Source: Nocardia pseudovaccinii NBRC 100343 (GTDB taxonomy: Bacteria > Actinomycetota > Actinomycetes > Mycobacteriales > Mycobacteriaceae). From it: a stretch of DNA of 43,165 nt. Position 1 is the first letter of the stretch. Each line of letters begins with the position of its first letter. The position numbers and the translations under genes are program-made. A model generated the notes under the pieces. It was given only the letters and a program-made list of their open reading frames with translations, had not been told where the DNA came from and did no database searches. The DNA is taken from positions 1 to 43,165 of the forward strand of contig NZ_BDBY01000270.1 of the NCBI RefSeq assembly GCF_001613225.1, written 5' to 3'. This document shows, in pieces, positions 32,190 to 39,350 of the stretch.

Positions 32190-32201
32190 TAACCTCCTCA
32201 G
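32190..32201 (+). promoter_or_regulatory. -10 element for the SdpI-like gene
   Basis: TAACCT (32190-32195) lies six bases before GTG 32202 with no ribosome site, a leaderless arrangement that supports this GTG as the start. Confidence 0.45.
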
Positions 32202-32609
32202 GTGTTCGTCGTCGCTCTCACCCTGTTCGTGCTGGCCATGGTCGCCATCGCAACCGGCGTGCTCGGACTGACCGGCCGGCTGCCACGCAACCGCTTCGTC
32301 GGGGTGCACACCGAGGCGGCACTGCACGACGAGGAAACCTTCCGCATCGCCAACCGCGTCGCCGCCCCTACCTCCGTGGCCGCGGGCGCACTGCTGTTCG
32401 CAGGCGGCCTCGTAGCCTTGGCCGCAGGTGGTTTTCCGGCGCTGATCGTTGCGGTGGTCACAGCGATGGTGGCGCTGTTCACCCTCGGCGCGGGCGCGAA
32501 TGCCGCAGCTCGTGCGGTCGAGGAGCTCGTTCCCGTCCAAGAGATCGGCGGCTGCGGTTCCTCCTGCGGCGCGTGCTCGTTGCGCGAGGCCTGCGCCCCG
32601 ACCGACTGA
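32202..32609 (+). CDS. SdpI/YhfL-family membrane protein
   Basis: 135-residue membrane protein with three hydrophobic segments (about 1-27, 52-74 and 77-100). The signature RNRFVGVHTEAALHDEETFRIANRVAAP between the first two matches the SdpI family, whose founder gives immunity to the SdpC toxin in Bacillus; most actinobacterial members have no assigned role. The tail after the last helix contains GGCGSSCGACSLREAC, four Cys in a CxxxCxxC-like arrangement that could bind a metal, which is unusual for the family. Confidence 0.75.
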   Translation: MFVVALTLFVLAMVAIATGVLGLTGRLPRNRFVGVHTEAALHDEETFRIANRVAAPTSVAAGALLFAGGLVALAAGGFPALIVAVVTAMVALFTLGAGANAAARAVEELVPVQEIGGCGSSCGACSLREACAPTD

Positions 32610-32658
32610 ACGCGGGGTCGGCGCCAGCACAGGTCTGATCGCGACGTCGTGCGGACGG

Positions 32659-33030
32659 CTATTCGCTCCATTTCCGCAGGTGCTCAGCGATCTCGGGCAC
32701 GTCCATGTCCCCAACGGCGACGGCAATCATGATCGGTTCCTGTTCGTCGGGGAGCACCGCCAGCACGACGCCGTTACGTTCGAGCATGAGCGCCGCCGCA
32801 AGGAACGCAGTGCGTTTGTTGCCGTCGATCAGGGCATGATTGCGAGCAAGCGAATGAAGTAGCGCGGCAGCCTTTTCGAACAACTCCGGATATGGATCCG
32901 TGCCGAAGACCCTGGTGGACGGACGCGCGGCGGCGGAGGCGAGTAATCCGTAATCCCGGACCGCGTCGGTACCGCGGTTCACAGCCCGGGCGATCAGGAG
33001 AAGTTCGTGGACCGTCAGGTATCGGGTCAC
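32659..33030 (-). CDS. doc: Doc-type Fic toxin
   Basis: 123-residue Doc toxin, a short Fic-fold protein. The Fic motif is HALIDGNKRT with His65 as the catalytic residue. P1 Doc phosphorylates and inactivates EF-Tu; the same activity is expected here by family. The N-terminus MTRYLTVHELLLIARAVN and the RDYGLLASAAARP block are also Doc features. The ATG overlaps the antitoxin stop (ATGA, 33027-33030), the standard order of antitoxin first. Length matches the family (about 125), so the toxin appears intact. Confidence 0.88.
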   Translation of the reverse strand: MTRYLTVHELLLIARAVNRGTDAVRDYGLLASAAARPSTRVFGTDPYPELFEKAAALLHSLARNHALIDGNKRTAFLAAALMLERNGVVLAVLPDEQEPIMIAVAVGDMDVPEIAEHLRKWSE

Positions 33031-33230
33031 GCGAGCCGTTCCAGCAATTCAGCGTGCCGTTCCATGGTGCGTGCCAGCATCGCCTCGAATACTTCCTGGT
33101 TCGCGGTGAGATGCAGATGGATCGCTTCCTTCGCGATCTCTTGTTTGGAGCGGCCGGTGCGCGCGGCTTCCTCGGACAGCATCCGGTCGTCGTCATCATC
33201 GAGTCGCAAGGTCATCGCCATAATCCACAT
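33027..33230 (-). CDS. Ribbon-helix-helix antitoxin of the Doc toxin
   Basis: 67-residue antitoxin. The ribbon-helix-helix domain is MTLRLDDDDDRMLSEEAARTGRSKQEIAKEAIHLHL, and the C-terminal helix (EVFEAMLARTMERHAELLERLA) should occupy the toxin. Three in-frame ATGs exist (33230, 33221 and 33215); 33230 has AGG five bases upstream, whereas the family core starts at 33215. It presumably represses its own operon. A degenerate second copy lies about 700 bp upstream. Confidence 0.8.
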   Translation of the reverse strand: MWIMAMTLRLDDDDDRMLSEEAARTGRSKQEIAKEAIHLHLTANQEVFEAMLARTMERHAELLERLA

Positions 33231-33345
33231 GATACCTGCCAGATACCATGCTGGGGTTCGGCATGGCAGTGCTGGGGCGGGGCCGGCGAGATAGCCATCG
33301 GACGGATTCGATTTCTCCGCAGCGGTCCGTTGCGCGCGGGTTGCG

Positions 33346-33789
33346 TTACTGTTCGGCGCACTCCGGCGGATCGACGTGACGCGATAGCGGGCTACCAGCC
33401 GGGTTCAGGTACAGCACGAACAGCGTCACCGGTGTCGTCCCTGGATTCCGCGCCACGTGGGGATAGGACGGGCCACTGGGTTCCCGGAAGATTCGGCCGC
33501 GCCGGTAGGCGACCGGGGCACAGTCCGCGCCCGGATGGTCGAGGGTGCCGCGGGCGACCAGTACCAGGAGCGTCCCATCGTGATAGTGCCAACCACTGGT
33601 CCCACCCGGTTCGATGACAGTCTGGCGACCGATGACCGCACGCCGCCCCAGCGTAAACCGGAACAGCACCCGACTCGCCGTCCCGCGCGCTGGTGCCGCA
33701 TTCACCTGGAACTCCGACCACCGCATCATCACCCCATCGAACCACCGGGCGAACCCAAGAAGTTCGTGAACCGGCAGGTATCGGATCAT
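33346..33789 (-). CDS. Cupin protein with Doc-derived N-terminus
   Basis: 147 residues. The cupin barrel covers about 35-135: GGTSGWHYHDG holds His68 and His70 of cupin motif 1, and VARGTLDHPG and YPHVARNPG follow. Role unknown; such small cupins can be enzymes or sensors. The first 15 residues, MIRYLPVHELLGFAR, match the N-terminus of the neighbouring Doc toxin at 11 of 15 positions, and the ATG overlaps the stop of a broken antitoxin (ATGA) exactly as in the intact pair. The cupin may really begin at Met21 or Met22, with the first codons being toxin debris read in frame. Confidence 0.65.
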   Translation of the reverse strand: MIRYLPVHELLGFARWFDGVMMRWSEFQVNAAPARGTASRVLFRFTLGRRAVIGRQTVIEPGGTSGWHYHDGTLLVLVARGTLDHPGADCAPVAYRRGRIFREPSGPSYPHVARNPGTTPVTLFVLYLNPAGSPLSRHVDPPECAEQ

Positions 33790-33966
33790 CCGAGCCGATC
33801 CAGCAATTCGGCGTGCCGTTCGATAATGCGCGCCGGCATCGCCTCGAACCCTTCCTGTTTCGCGGGTGGATGCGCCGCTTCGTTCGCGATCTCTTGCTCG
33901 GATCCGGCGGCGCGCGGCTTCCTCGTTCAGCTTGCGGTCGTCACCGTCATCGAGTCGCAAGGTCAT
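33786..33966 (-). pseudogene. Frameshifted RHH antitoxin, second copy
   Basis: It begins MTLRLDDGDDRKLNEEAAR, matching the intact antitoxin, then shifts frame by a net two-base loss. In the other frame the match resumes (EQEIANEA ... GFEAMPARIIERHAELLDRLG, stop). The TGA overlaps the ATG of the cupin fusion in the same ATGA configuration as the intact pair. It is a decayed duplicate. The long open frame (to 34005) that joins these pieces is fortuitous. Confidence 0.8.
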
Positions 33967-34039
33967 CGCATGATGCTCGTCGGAGGCGGCGGCGCTGGAA
34001 ACCACACAGGTCCCGTGAACGCCGCCGCTCCAACACCAC

Positions 34040-35074
34040 CTACCGCAGTGATTCCAGCGACTTCAGCACCGCGTTGTCCGCCTCGGTGTCCCCGACAGCT
34101 ACGCGCGCGCTGCCGTCGGGGTACACCTTGGCCGCGATGCCGGCCCGGCGCAGCGCCGTTGCTACGCCGGGTCCCGGCAGGTACAGGAAGTTGGCGTGGC
34201 TGCGCGGCACGGCGATGTGCCGGTGCAGCAACGCACTGCGCAGGGTCTCGCGTGCGGTGGTGATGCGCAGGATGCGCGCGGCCAATTCGGGTTCGGCGGC
34301 GTAGGACGCGGCGACCGCGGCCACCGCCGCCGAACTCACCCCGAACGGCAGCTGCAGCCTGCGGACGCGGCTGATCAACTCGCTGCTGCCGAAGGTGTAG
34401 CCGATGCGCAGCCCGGCCAGTCCATACGCCTTCGAAAAGGTGCGCAGGACCATCAGATTCGGATGTCGATTGAGCAGTTCGAGGGTATCGACCCGATCGG
34501 CGGGACCGAGGAATTCGGCGTACGCCTCGTCCAGGACGACCGGCATCCGGCGCGGCACCGAGCACAAGAACGCCTTCAGCTCAGCGGCCGAGATCACGGT
34601 GCCGGTCGGATTGTGCGGACGGCAGACCACCACCAAACCGGTCCGCTTGTCGATGGCCTTCGCCATCGCCCAGAGATCCTGATTGCCCGCGTCGTCCAGG
34701 GGCACTGGAACGACCTCGAGATCGGCCATCTCCGCCATGATCGGATAGCCGTCGAAAGTTGGTGCCCCGTAGACGATTCCGTCACCGGGCTTGGTCAATG
34801 CCTGGATGATCTGCATGGCCACCCCGGTCGCACCGGAACCGACGACCACCTGATCCGAATGCACCCCGACGCGCCCCGCGATCAACCTCGGCAGCCGACG
34901 CGGCAGGAACTCCGGATAGCGATTGGCCTGCGCCAGTACGTGGTTCACCGCGATGAGTACCGAAGGCAGTGGGGGGAACGGATTTTCGCTCAGGCTGAGA
35001 TCGAACCGAGCCTGCGTCCGCTGACTTCGGTGCTGTTGCGAGGGCCGAGATTCGTCGGCCACCCGCACGCTCAT
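34040..35074 (-). CDS. PLP-dependent aminotransferase (HisC-like)
   Basis: 344-residue class I/II aminotransferase of the HisC/Cobalamin-decarboxylase-like branch. Key residues: substrate loop SLSENPFPPLP, PLP phosphate loop SGATGVAMQ, HNPTGTV (154-160), DEAYAEF (182-188), and the Schiff-base Lys215 in RTFSKAYGLAGLRIGY. It is not in a histidine operon. It is the last gene of a four-gene cluster, with its ATG overlapping the KASIII-like stop (ATGA, 35071-35074). It probably makes a 2-oxo acid for the cluster's ThDP enzyme or aminates the final ketone; which one is not decidable. Confidence 0.87.
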   Translation of the reverse strand: MSVRVADESRPSQQHRSQRTQARFDLSLSENPFPPLPSVLIAVNHVLAQANRYPEFLPRRLPRLIAGRVGVHSDQVVVGSGATGVAMQIIQALTKPGDGIVYGAPTFDGYPIMAEMADLEVVPVPLDDAGNQDLWAMAKAIDKRTGLVVVCRPHNPTGTVISAAELKAFLCSVPRRMPVVLDEAYAEFLGPADRVDTLELLNRHPNLMVLRTFSKAYGLAGLRIGYTFGSSELISRVRRLQLPFGVSSAAVAAVAASYAAEPELAARILRITTARETLRSALLHRHIAVPRSHANFLYLPGPGVATALRRAGIAAKVYPDGSARVAVGDTEADNAVLKSLESLR

Positions 35075-36114
35075 CCGGCCGCGCCCCAGCGCACCGCGGC
35101 GGCGCCGGCGAAATCACCGGCGTGCGCGAATGCCGACAACAGCACCACCGAGCCGTTGCGCAGCCGACCCGCCCGATTCTCGGTATCGAGGGTGACCGGA
35201 ATGCCTGCGGCGAACAGGTTTCCGCACTGGTCGAAGGTGTCCGGATGCCGCTCCGGCGGCAGTTCCAGCGCATCGTGCCAGTTGCGCAGGAACAGCCGGT
35301 TCGGCTGATTGGTGACGAAGGTGTCGATATCGCGGCCCTTCACCCCGATCCGATCGCACACCGCCAATGCCACCTCCGGCACCAGTCGATTGCCGCGTGC
35401 GAACACCTTGGTGATCTTCGATTCGGTGAAACTGACACAGCCCTGGCCCTCGCCCGGCTCCCAGTACTTACGCTCGCCGTTGGTCGAGAACTCCATATCC
35501 CCGGCGAATTCGGGATAGGTGCGGCATTCGATATCCAGGATCGGCGCGGAATCATCCTTGACGAGCAGTCCGACACCGCAGGCGTCGCCGGGCACCGGCG
35601 CCTGGGCGAGCTTGCGGATCTCGGTCTGGGTGAACACCGGGCCCGCGCAGTTCTGGGTCGCCGCGATGAGCGCGGAGCGGGCGTCGGTGGTCTGCAGGAT
35701 CATCCTGGCCATGGCCATCATGTGCACGAAGGCCGCGCAGCCGCCATTGTGCACGTCGTATACGAAGCGGGGCTTCATCCCGAGGCGGCGGGCTGCCTCG
35801 GGTCCGCAGCCCATCACCGGATTGTCCGGCAGCTGGGTATGCGTGATCAGCACGTCGATATCCGAGATCGCCTGTGCACCATGGCGTTCGACCAGCGGTG
35901 CGACGGCCCGCTCGACCATGTCCACCGCGGTCTCGTCCCTGCCCACGTGGTGGCGCGCCTTGGGCGAGCGGAACATGACGTTCTTGGCCATCCGATCGGA
36001 TCGGCTGTACTGCGTGAAGTATTCGGTGCCGACCGGCTCACCCGGCAGATAGCTCGATACATCGACAAGGCTGACGGCGGGCAGTCCAGGGCCGTTCGGA
36101 TCAGCGAAGTTCAT
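35071..36114 (-). CDS. KASIII-like condensing enzyme with His-to-Asn change
   Basis: 347-residue 3-oxoacyl-ACP synthase III-type thiolase-fold protein. The nucleophile is Cys126 in VHNGGCAAF and the C-terminal Asn is Asn299 in QCGNLFAAGIP. The position of the catalytic His, normally in HQAN, reads TNQPN with Asn269. Loss of the His would impair decarboxylative condensation, so an acyltransferase-like reaction (ester or C-acylation by a Cys-bound acyl group) is more likely, as in the CerJ and XclB/C branches. It starts nine bases after the SRPBCC stop and is coupled to the aminotransferase. Confidence 0.83.
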   Translation of the reverse strand: MNFADPNGPGLPAVSLVDVSSYLPGEPVGTEYFTQYSRSDRMAKNVMFRSPKARHHVGRDETAVDMVERAVAPLVERHGAQAISDIDVLITHTQLPDNPVMGCGPEAARRLGMKPRFVYDVHNGGCAAFVHMMAMARMILQTTDARSALIAATQNCAGPVFTQTEIRKLAQAPVPGDACGVGLLVKDDSAPILDIECRTYPEFAGDMEFSTNGERKYWEPGEGQGCVSFTESKITKVFARGNRLVPEVALAVCDRIGVKGRDIDTFVTNQPNRLFLRNWHDALELPPERHPDTFDQCGNLFAAGIPVTLDTENRAGRLRNGSVVLLSAFAHAGDFAGAAAVRWGAAG

Positions 36115-36123
36115 GGCGCGGCC

Positions 36124-36783
36124 TCACTTCATCCAGTCGGGCTTGATCGGAAGACCGTTTGCCGCACGGTATTCGCAGATCGCCTTGAGGTTGTCCATCT
36201 CGAGCTGGTGCCCGGCGGAGAACATCTCCCAGAAGTCGCCCACCCATACCGGCCGCTTCTCGGGAGCCGTTTCGGGATAGGGGTTTTCGTCGTAGAACGG
36301 GTGACGGCAGTTCACCCACAGCACTACCGAACCCGGCTTGTTGAACACCACCTGGGCATCGATCACCCGCAGCAGGTAGATCATCCACAGGTGCTGACTC
36401 TGATCCCAGGCGCAGTGGTAGTCGACGGTCATGCCCTCGCGATGCGCGACGGTGCGGGTGAAGATCTTGGTTGCCGGGCCGAGCCGGTCCCAGGCCAGCC
36501 ACAGACCCGGCTCCTCGGTCTCGACGAAGCCGCGCAGGCTATAGGTCCACTCCTCCAGGCTGCGGGTATCGGCCAGGTATTCCCACACCTCATCCGGCGG
36601 CGCGGCGATATACGCCTGCACCGGACAGTATTCGCCGAAGATCTGGTCGTGCGGATACACCGACCGCAGCATGTCCATGATGATCGGAGTGGTCGCGTCC
36701 TTATCTGAGTTCTCGATCCGCAGCACGCCGGGGACTACGTCTTCCGGAATGTCGCTGAGGGCGGGGAGGGCGCTTGTTGTCAC
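36124..36783 (-). CDS. SRPBCC (START-like) protein of the biosynthetic operon
   Basis: 219-residue protein with a helix-grip fold: MLRSVYPHDQIFGEYCPVQAYIAAPPDEVWEYLADTRSLEEWTYSLRGF is the classic N-terminal strand-helix-helix, DYHCAWDQSQHLWMIYLLRV the central sheet, and the C-terminal helix is FWEMFSAGHQLEMDNLKAICEYRA. SRPBCC proteins bind hydrophobic ligands and include polyketide aromatase/cyclases. Here it sits between a ThDP enzyme and a KASIII-like enzyme, so a role on the pathway intermediate is likely. The GTG at 36783 overlaps the ThDP gene stop (GTGA), with AAAGG upstream; the longer upstream frame is a shadow of the ThDP gene. Confidence 0.78.
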   Translation of the reverse strand: MTTSALPALSDIPEDVVPGVLRIENSDKDATTPIIMDMLRSVYPHDQIFGEYCPVQAYIAAPPDEVWEYLADTRSLEEWTYSLRGFVETEEPGLWLAWDRLGPATKIFTRTVAHREGMTVDYHCAWDQSQHLWMIYLLRVIDAQVVFNKPGSVVLWVNCRHPFYDENPYPETAPEKRPVWVGDFWEMFSAGHQLEMDNLKAICEYRAANGLPIKPDWMK

Positions 36784-38474
36784 TGCCTTTTCTCCAATGT
36801 ATCGAGCTTCTCCAATGTCGCGAGAAACGGGATGAAGGGTGGAACTTCGTCGGGGTCGACGTCGATCGAGATGAATGCCGGCCCTTCGGATTCGACGCAT
36901 CGCCCCAGTGCGATGGCCAGCTCTGCGGTAGTACGGACGGAGTACGCGGGAAGTTCAGGGAACATGGCATCGATGCCCGCTCCCAGTTGTGTGGGCCGAA
37001 ACCGGTTGAAGCTGTAGCGATCTTGGTAATAGAGCTGTTCTCGAGTGACACACATCGCGTGCGCGTTGTTGTTGAGCACGATGAAGATGACCGGCAGCTG
37101 GTGTTCGATCGCGGTGTGCAATTCCATGCCGTGCATGTAGAACGCGCCGTCACCTGCGACGACGATGGTGCGTCTGGTTCCGGACGGTCCGCGATGGCGT
37201 GCGAATGCCGAACCTATCGCGGCGCCGAACGCATAGCCCATCCCGCCCATGCCGAGCGCGACCACGAATCGGCCGCCGCGCGGCACCCGCAAATGGTGCA
37301 CCACCGCGGCCCCAGTATTGCCAGCATCCGCGAAAACGTCCGTGCCCGCGGGCAATAACGCCTCGATCGTCTCGACCAATTCGCGGTAGCGCACACCGGG
37401 TCCGGTCGACTCGGGCACCCGCAACGGCGTCAGAGCATGCGGTGGGTACGGATGGTTCTCTTCGATGCCGTCGGTGAATTCGTCCGCGAGTTCGGCCAGA
37501 TCCCGCGCGAGATCGGTGCTGGTGGCGTGGATCGCGGACAGATACGGCGCGGCGACACCGATATGCGCGACGGTGCGGTCGGCCAACAGCTCGTCCAACC
37601 CGGTGCGCGCGGTGATCGGCATCGGTGTGCCGACGATCAGGCACAGGGCCGCCGAGCGCAATGCCGCTGGCAACTCCGGATGTCCCATAACCCCGGCGAC
37701 ACCGCGGAACGCCGGGTCGGCATTGTCGTAGGTGTCCTTCGCATCCGGGGCGACGCCCACCGACGCATCCAATGCGCGTGCCAGCCGAGCGAGTTCGGCG
37801 CGGGCGTCGTCGCGCGCGATTTGGTCGCCTACGATGATCACGATCTTGCCGATCTTGCGTGCCGCGGTCAGCGCGGTGCGCACCCGAGCCAGGCCGCTTT
37901 CGTCGCGCCGATGCGTCGGCGACGTCGGCCGGAACGGCGGGGTATCGCCGATATCGCTCTGCTGTACGTCCTTGGGCAGCAACAGGACCGAGGGTCCGCC
38001 GCGCCGGGCGGCGGCGACCGCCCTGGACAACTTGTCGGGCAGGTCGGCGGCGGCATCCACCCGTGCGCAATATTGGGTGATCTCCCCGAACATCCGGGCC
38101 GCGTCGATGGTGCCCGCGAGCCCGCTGGAGTCCTGGAACGCGCCGTTGCCCTCCTGGGCGGTCGGCGGTTGCCCGACCAGCGCCAATACCGGAACCCGGG
38201 ACGCGAACGATTCGGCAAGTCCGGCAACGAGATTCATCGCGCCGCCGCCGGAGGTAGCGGCGACTACGCCGAGTCCGCCGGTCGAGCGGGCATAGCCGTC
38301 GGCCATGGTCGCGGCCGAAAACTCGTGCTTGGCAACGATTCCCGCGACGTCGTCGGGCGCATCGAATAGCGCGTCGTATAGATCCTCGATATTCGCGCCG
38401 TCGACACCGAAGATGTGCTGCACCCCCAGGGTAGAAACCGCTCGAACCAGATAATCTACGACCCTGCTCGGCAT
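36780..38474 (-). CDS. ThDP-dependent enzyme (acetolactate synthase-like)
   Basis: 564-residue ThDP enzyme of the acetohydroxyacid synthase/pyruvate oxidase superfamily. The activating Glu51 is in AKHEFSAATMADGYAR. The central Rossmann-like domain (about 190-330) contains IVIIVGDQIARDDA. The ThDP/Mg motif starts with GDG (about 438) and ends in NNN (about 464). These enzymes decarboxylate a 2-oxo acid and join the fragment to an acceptor carbonyl, giving acyloins. No small regulatory subunit is nearby, so it is probably not the branched-chain biosynthetic enzyme. ATG 38474 is preferred over 38531 because GAGGAGGG directly precedes it. It is the first gene of the operon. Confidence 0.85.
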   Translation of the reverse strand: MPSRVVDYLVRAVSTLGVQHIFGVDGANIEDLYDALFDAPDDVAGIVAKHEFSAATMADGYARSTGGLGVVAATSGGGAMNLVAGLAESFASRVPVLALVGQPPTAQEGNGAFQDSSGLAGTIDAARMFGEITQYCARVDAAADLPDKLSRAVAAARRGGPSVLLLPKDVQQSDIGDTPPFRPTSPTHRRDESGLARVRTALTAARKIGKIVIIVGDQIARDDARAELARLARALDASVGVAPDAKDTYDNADPAFRGVAGVMGHPELPAALRSAALCLIVGTPMPITARTGLDELLADRTVAHIGVAAPYLSAIHATSTDLARDLAELADEFTDGIEENHPYPPHALTPLRVPESTGPGVRYRELVETIEALLPAGTDVFADAGNTGAAVVHHLRVPRGGRFVVALGMGGMGYAFGAAIGSAFARHRGPSGTRRTIVVAGDGAFYMHGMELHTAIEHQLPVIFIVLNNNAHAMCVTREQLYYQDRYSFNRFRPTQLGAGIDAMFPELPAYSVRTTAELAIALGRCVESEGPAFISIDVDPDEVPPFIPFLATLEKLDTLEKRQ

Positions 38475-38583
38475 CGGCCCTCCTCTCGCAGTGACCTGCC
38501 GTGCGCCGAAGGCGAGTACAGGCGCGGTCACGCATCGCGTACACGTGAACTACGAGTTGGACTGCTGAGCGGTTCAATCCCTC

Positions 38584-38596
38584 GTACAAGATGTAC
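38584..38596. promoter_or_regulatory. Inverted repeat in the ThDP/EXLDI divergent region
   Basis: GTACA-AGA-TGTAC is a perfect 5-bp-arm palindrome, 110 bp from the ThDP start and about 80 bp from the EXLDI start. GTAC-containing words recur at about 38539 and 38647, so this 201-bp region may bind a shared regulator. Confidence 0.35.
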
Positions 38597-38640
38597 TCCG
38601 CGCATGAGGCGGTGGGGAGATTCTTGTGACCCGCCACTGC

Positions 38641-38675
38641 TTGCGTGTACGTATACATCTACGTATAGTGAGTTC
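38641..38675 (+). promoter_or_regulatory. Sigma-A type leaderless promoter of the EXLDI gene
   Basis: TTGCGT (38641-38646), a 17-bp spacer and TATAGT (38664-38669), followed by ATG 38676 six bases later. The spacer holds two TACGTA palindromes 12 bp apart (38648-38653 and 38660-38665), the second overlapping the -10, an excellent position for a repressor. Confidence 0.65.
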
Positions 38676-39191
38676 ATGCCCAACAAAACGATCTACGTTG
38701 CCGACGACGACCTGCCACTGTTCCAGCGCGCGCAGGAGCTCGTCGGCGGCAACCTTTCGGGGGCGGTGACCACCGCACTGCGGCGGTTCATCGAGCTGGA
38801 AGAGGGCAGGCTGGAGGGCTACGACGAGGTAGTGCTGCGGGTCGGCCACAACGGCGTGCGTCAGGTCCGCTTCTCCGGCGCCCTATTGGGCGAGCATCGC
38901 GACGTGAACGAAGAGCGCATGGAACACGTCCGGGTGTATCGCAGCCGGAAGGGCAAATTCGTCATGCATGCCCAGTATTCGAACTGGGACGAATACCCGC
39001 AGAGCACCAACTGGGTCAAGGATCTGACGAACTGGCGTCGCATGCTGGGCGTCGGTGATCAGGACTGGGGCGATTTCATTTTCGAGATCGTCGATTCGCT
39101 CGGCGAATTGAAGGGAAAGATTCCGGACAAGCTCTACGAGCGGGTGGCCCAGATCGCCGACCGTCCACCGGTCGAGGAACTGGATATTTAG
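38676..39191 (+). CDS. EXLDI-family protein
   Basis: 171-residue cytoplasmic protein ending in EELDI, the ExLDI motif that names the family. The N-terminal 50 residues (MPNKTIYVADDDLPLFQRAQELVGGNLSGAVTTALRRFIELEE) look like a small DNA- or protein-binding helical unit similar to antitoxin/RHH sequences. The rest has a YRSRKGKFVMHAQYSNW, NWRRMLGVGDQDWG pattern. As I recall, the family often neighbours daunorubicin-type ABC exporters, as it does here. A regulatory role for the exporter is plausible; the repeats in its own promoter fit autoregulation. Confidence 0.8.
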   Translation: MPNKTIYVADDDLPLFQRAQELVGGNLSGAVTTALRRFIELEEGRLEGYDEVVLRVGHNGVRQVRFSGALLGEHRDVNEERMEHVRVYRSRKGKFVMHAQYSNWDEYPQSTNWVKDLTNWRRMLGVGDQDWGDFIFEIVDSLGELKGKIPDKLYERVAQIADRPPVEELDI

Positions 39192-39269
39192 GGGGACGGC
39201 AGTCGGCGGAGCCGACGGGCGGGTAAGAACAGTCGAACTCGATACCAACCGAATACCACCTCTCACAAC

Positions 39270-39298
39270 GCCGCACCGGACTCCGGGCGCGGTGCGGC
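39270..39298 (+). terminator. Hairpin between the EXLDI gene and drrA-like gene
   Basis: GCCGCACCG (39270-39278) pairs with CGGTGCGGC (39290-39298) over 9 bp with an 11-nt loop. It suggests that the exporter is transcribed separately. Confidence 0.55.
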
Positions 39299-39350
39299 TG
39301 AATCATGCTGTCATTCGCATTGATTTATGAAAATCCTCGAAAGGAAGACC

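Noticed and set aside
29452..32271. 939-codon open frame on the plus strand across leuS
   Set aside because: It is antisense to an intact leucyl-tRNA synthetase gene; the translation has no recognisable domain and reflects high GC codon structure.
33346..34005. Single 219-residue protein
   Set aside because: The frame joins a frameshifted antitoxin to the cupin by chance; the antitoxin match continues in another frame to its own stop.
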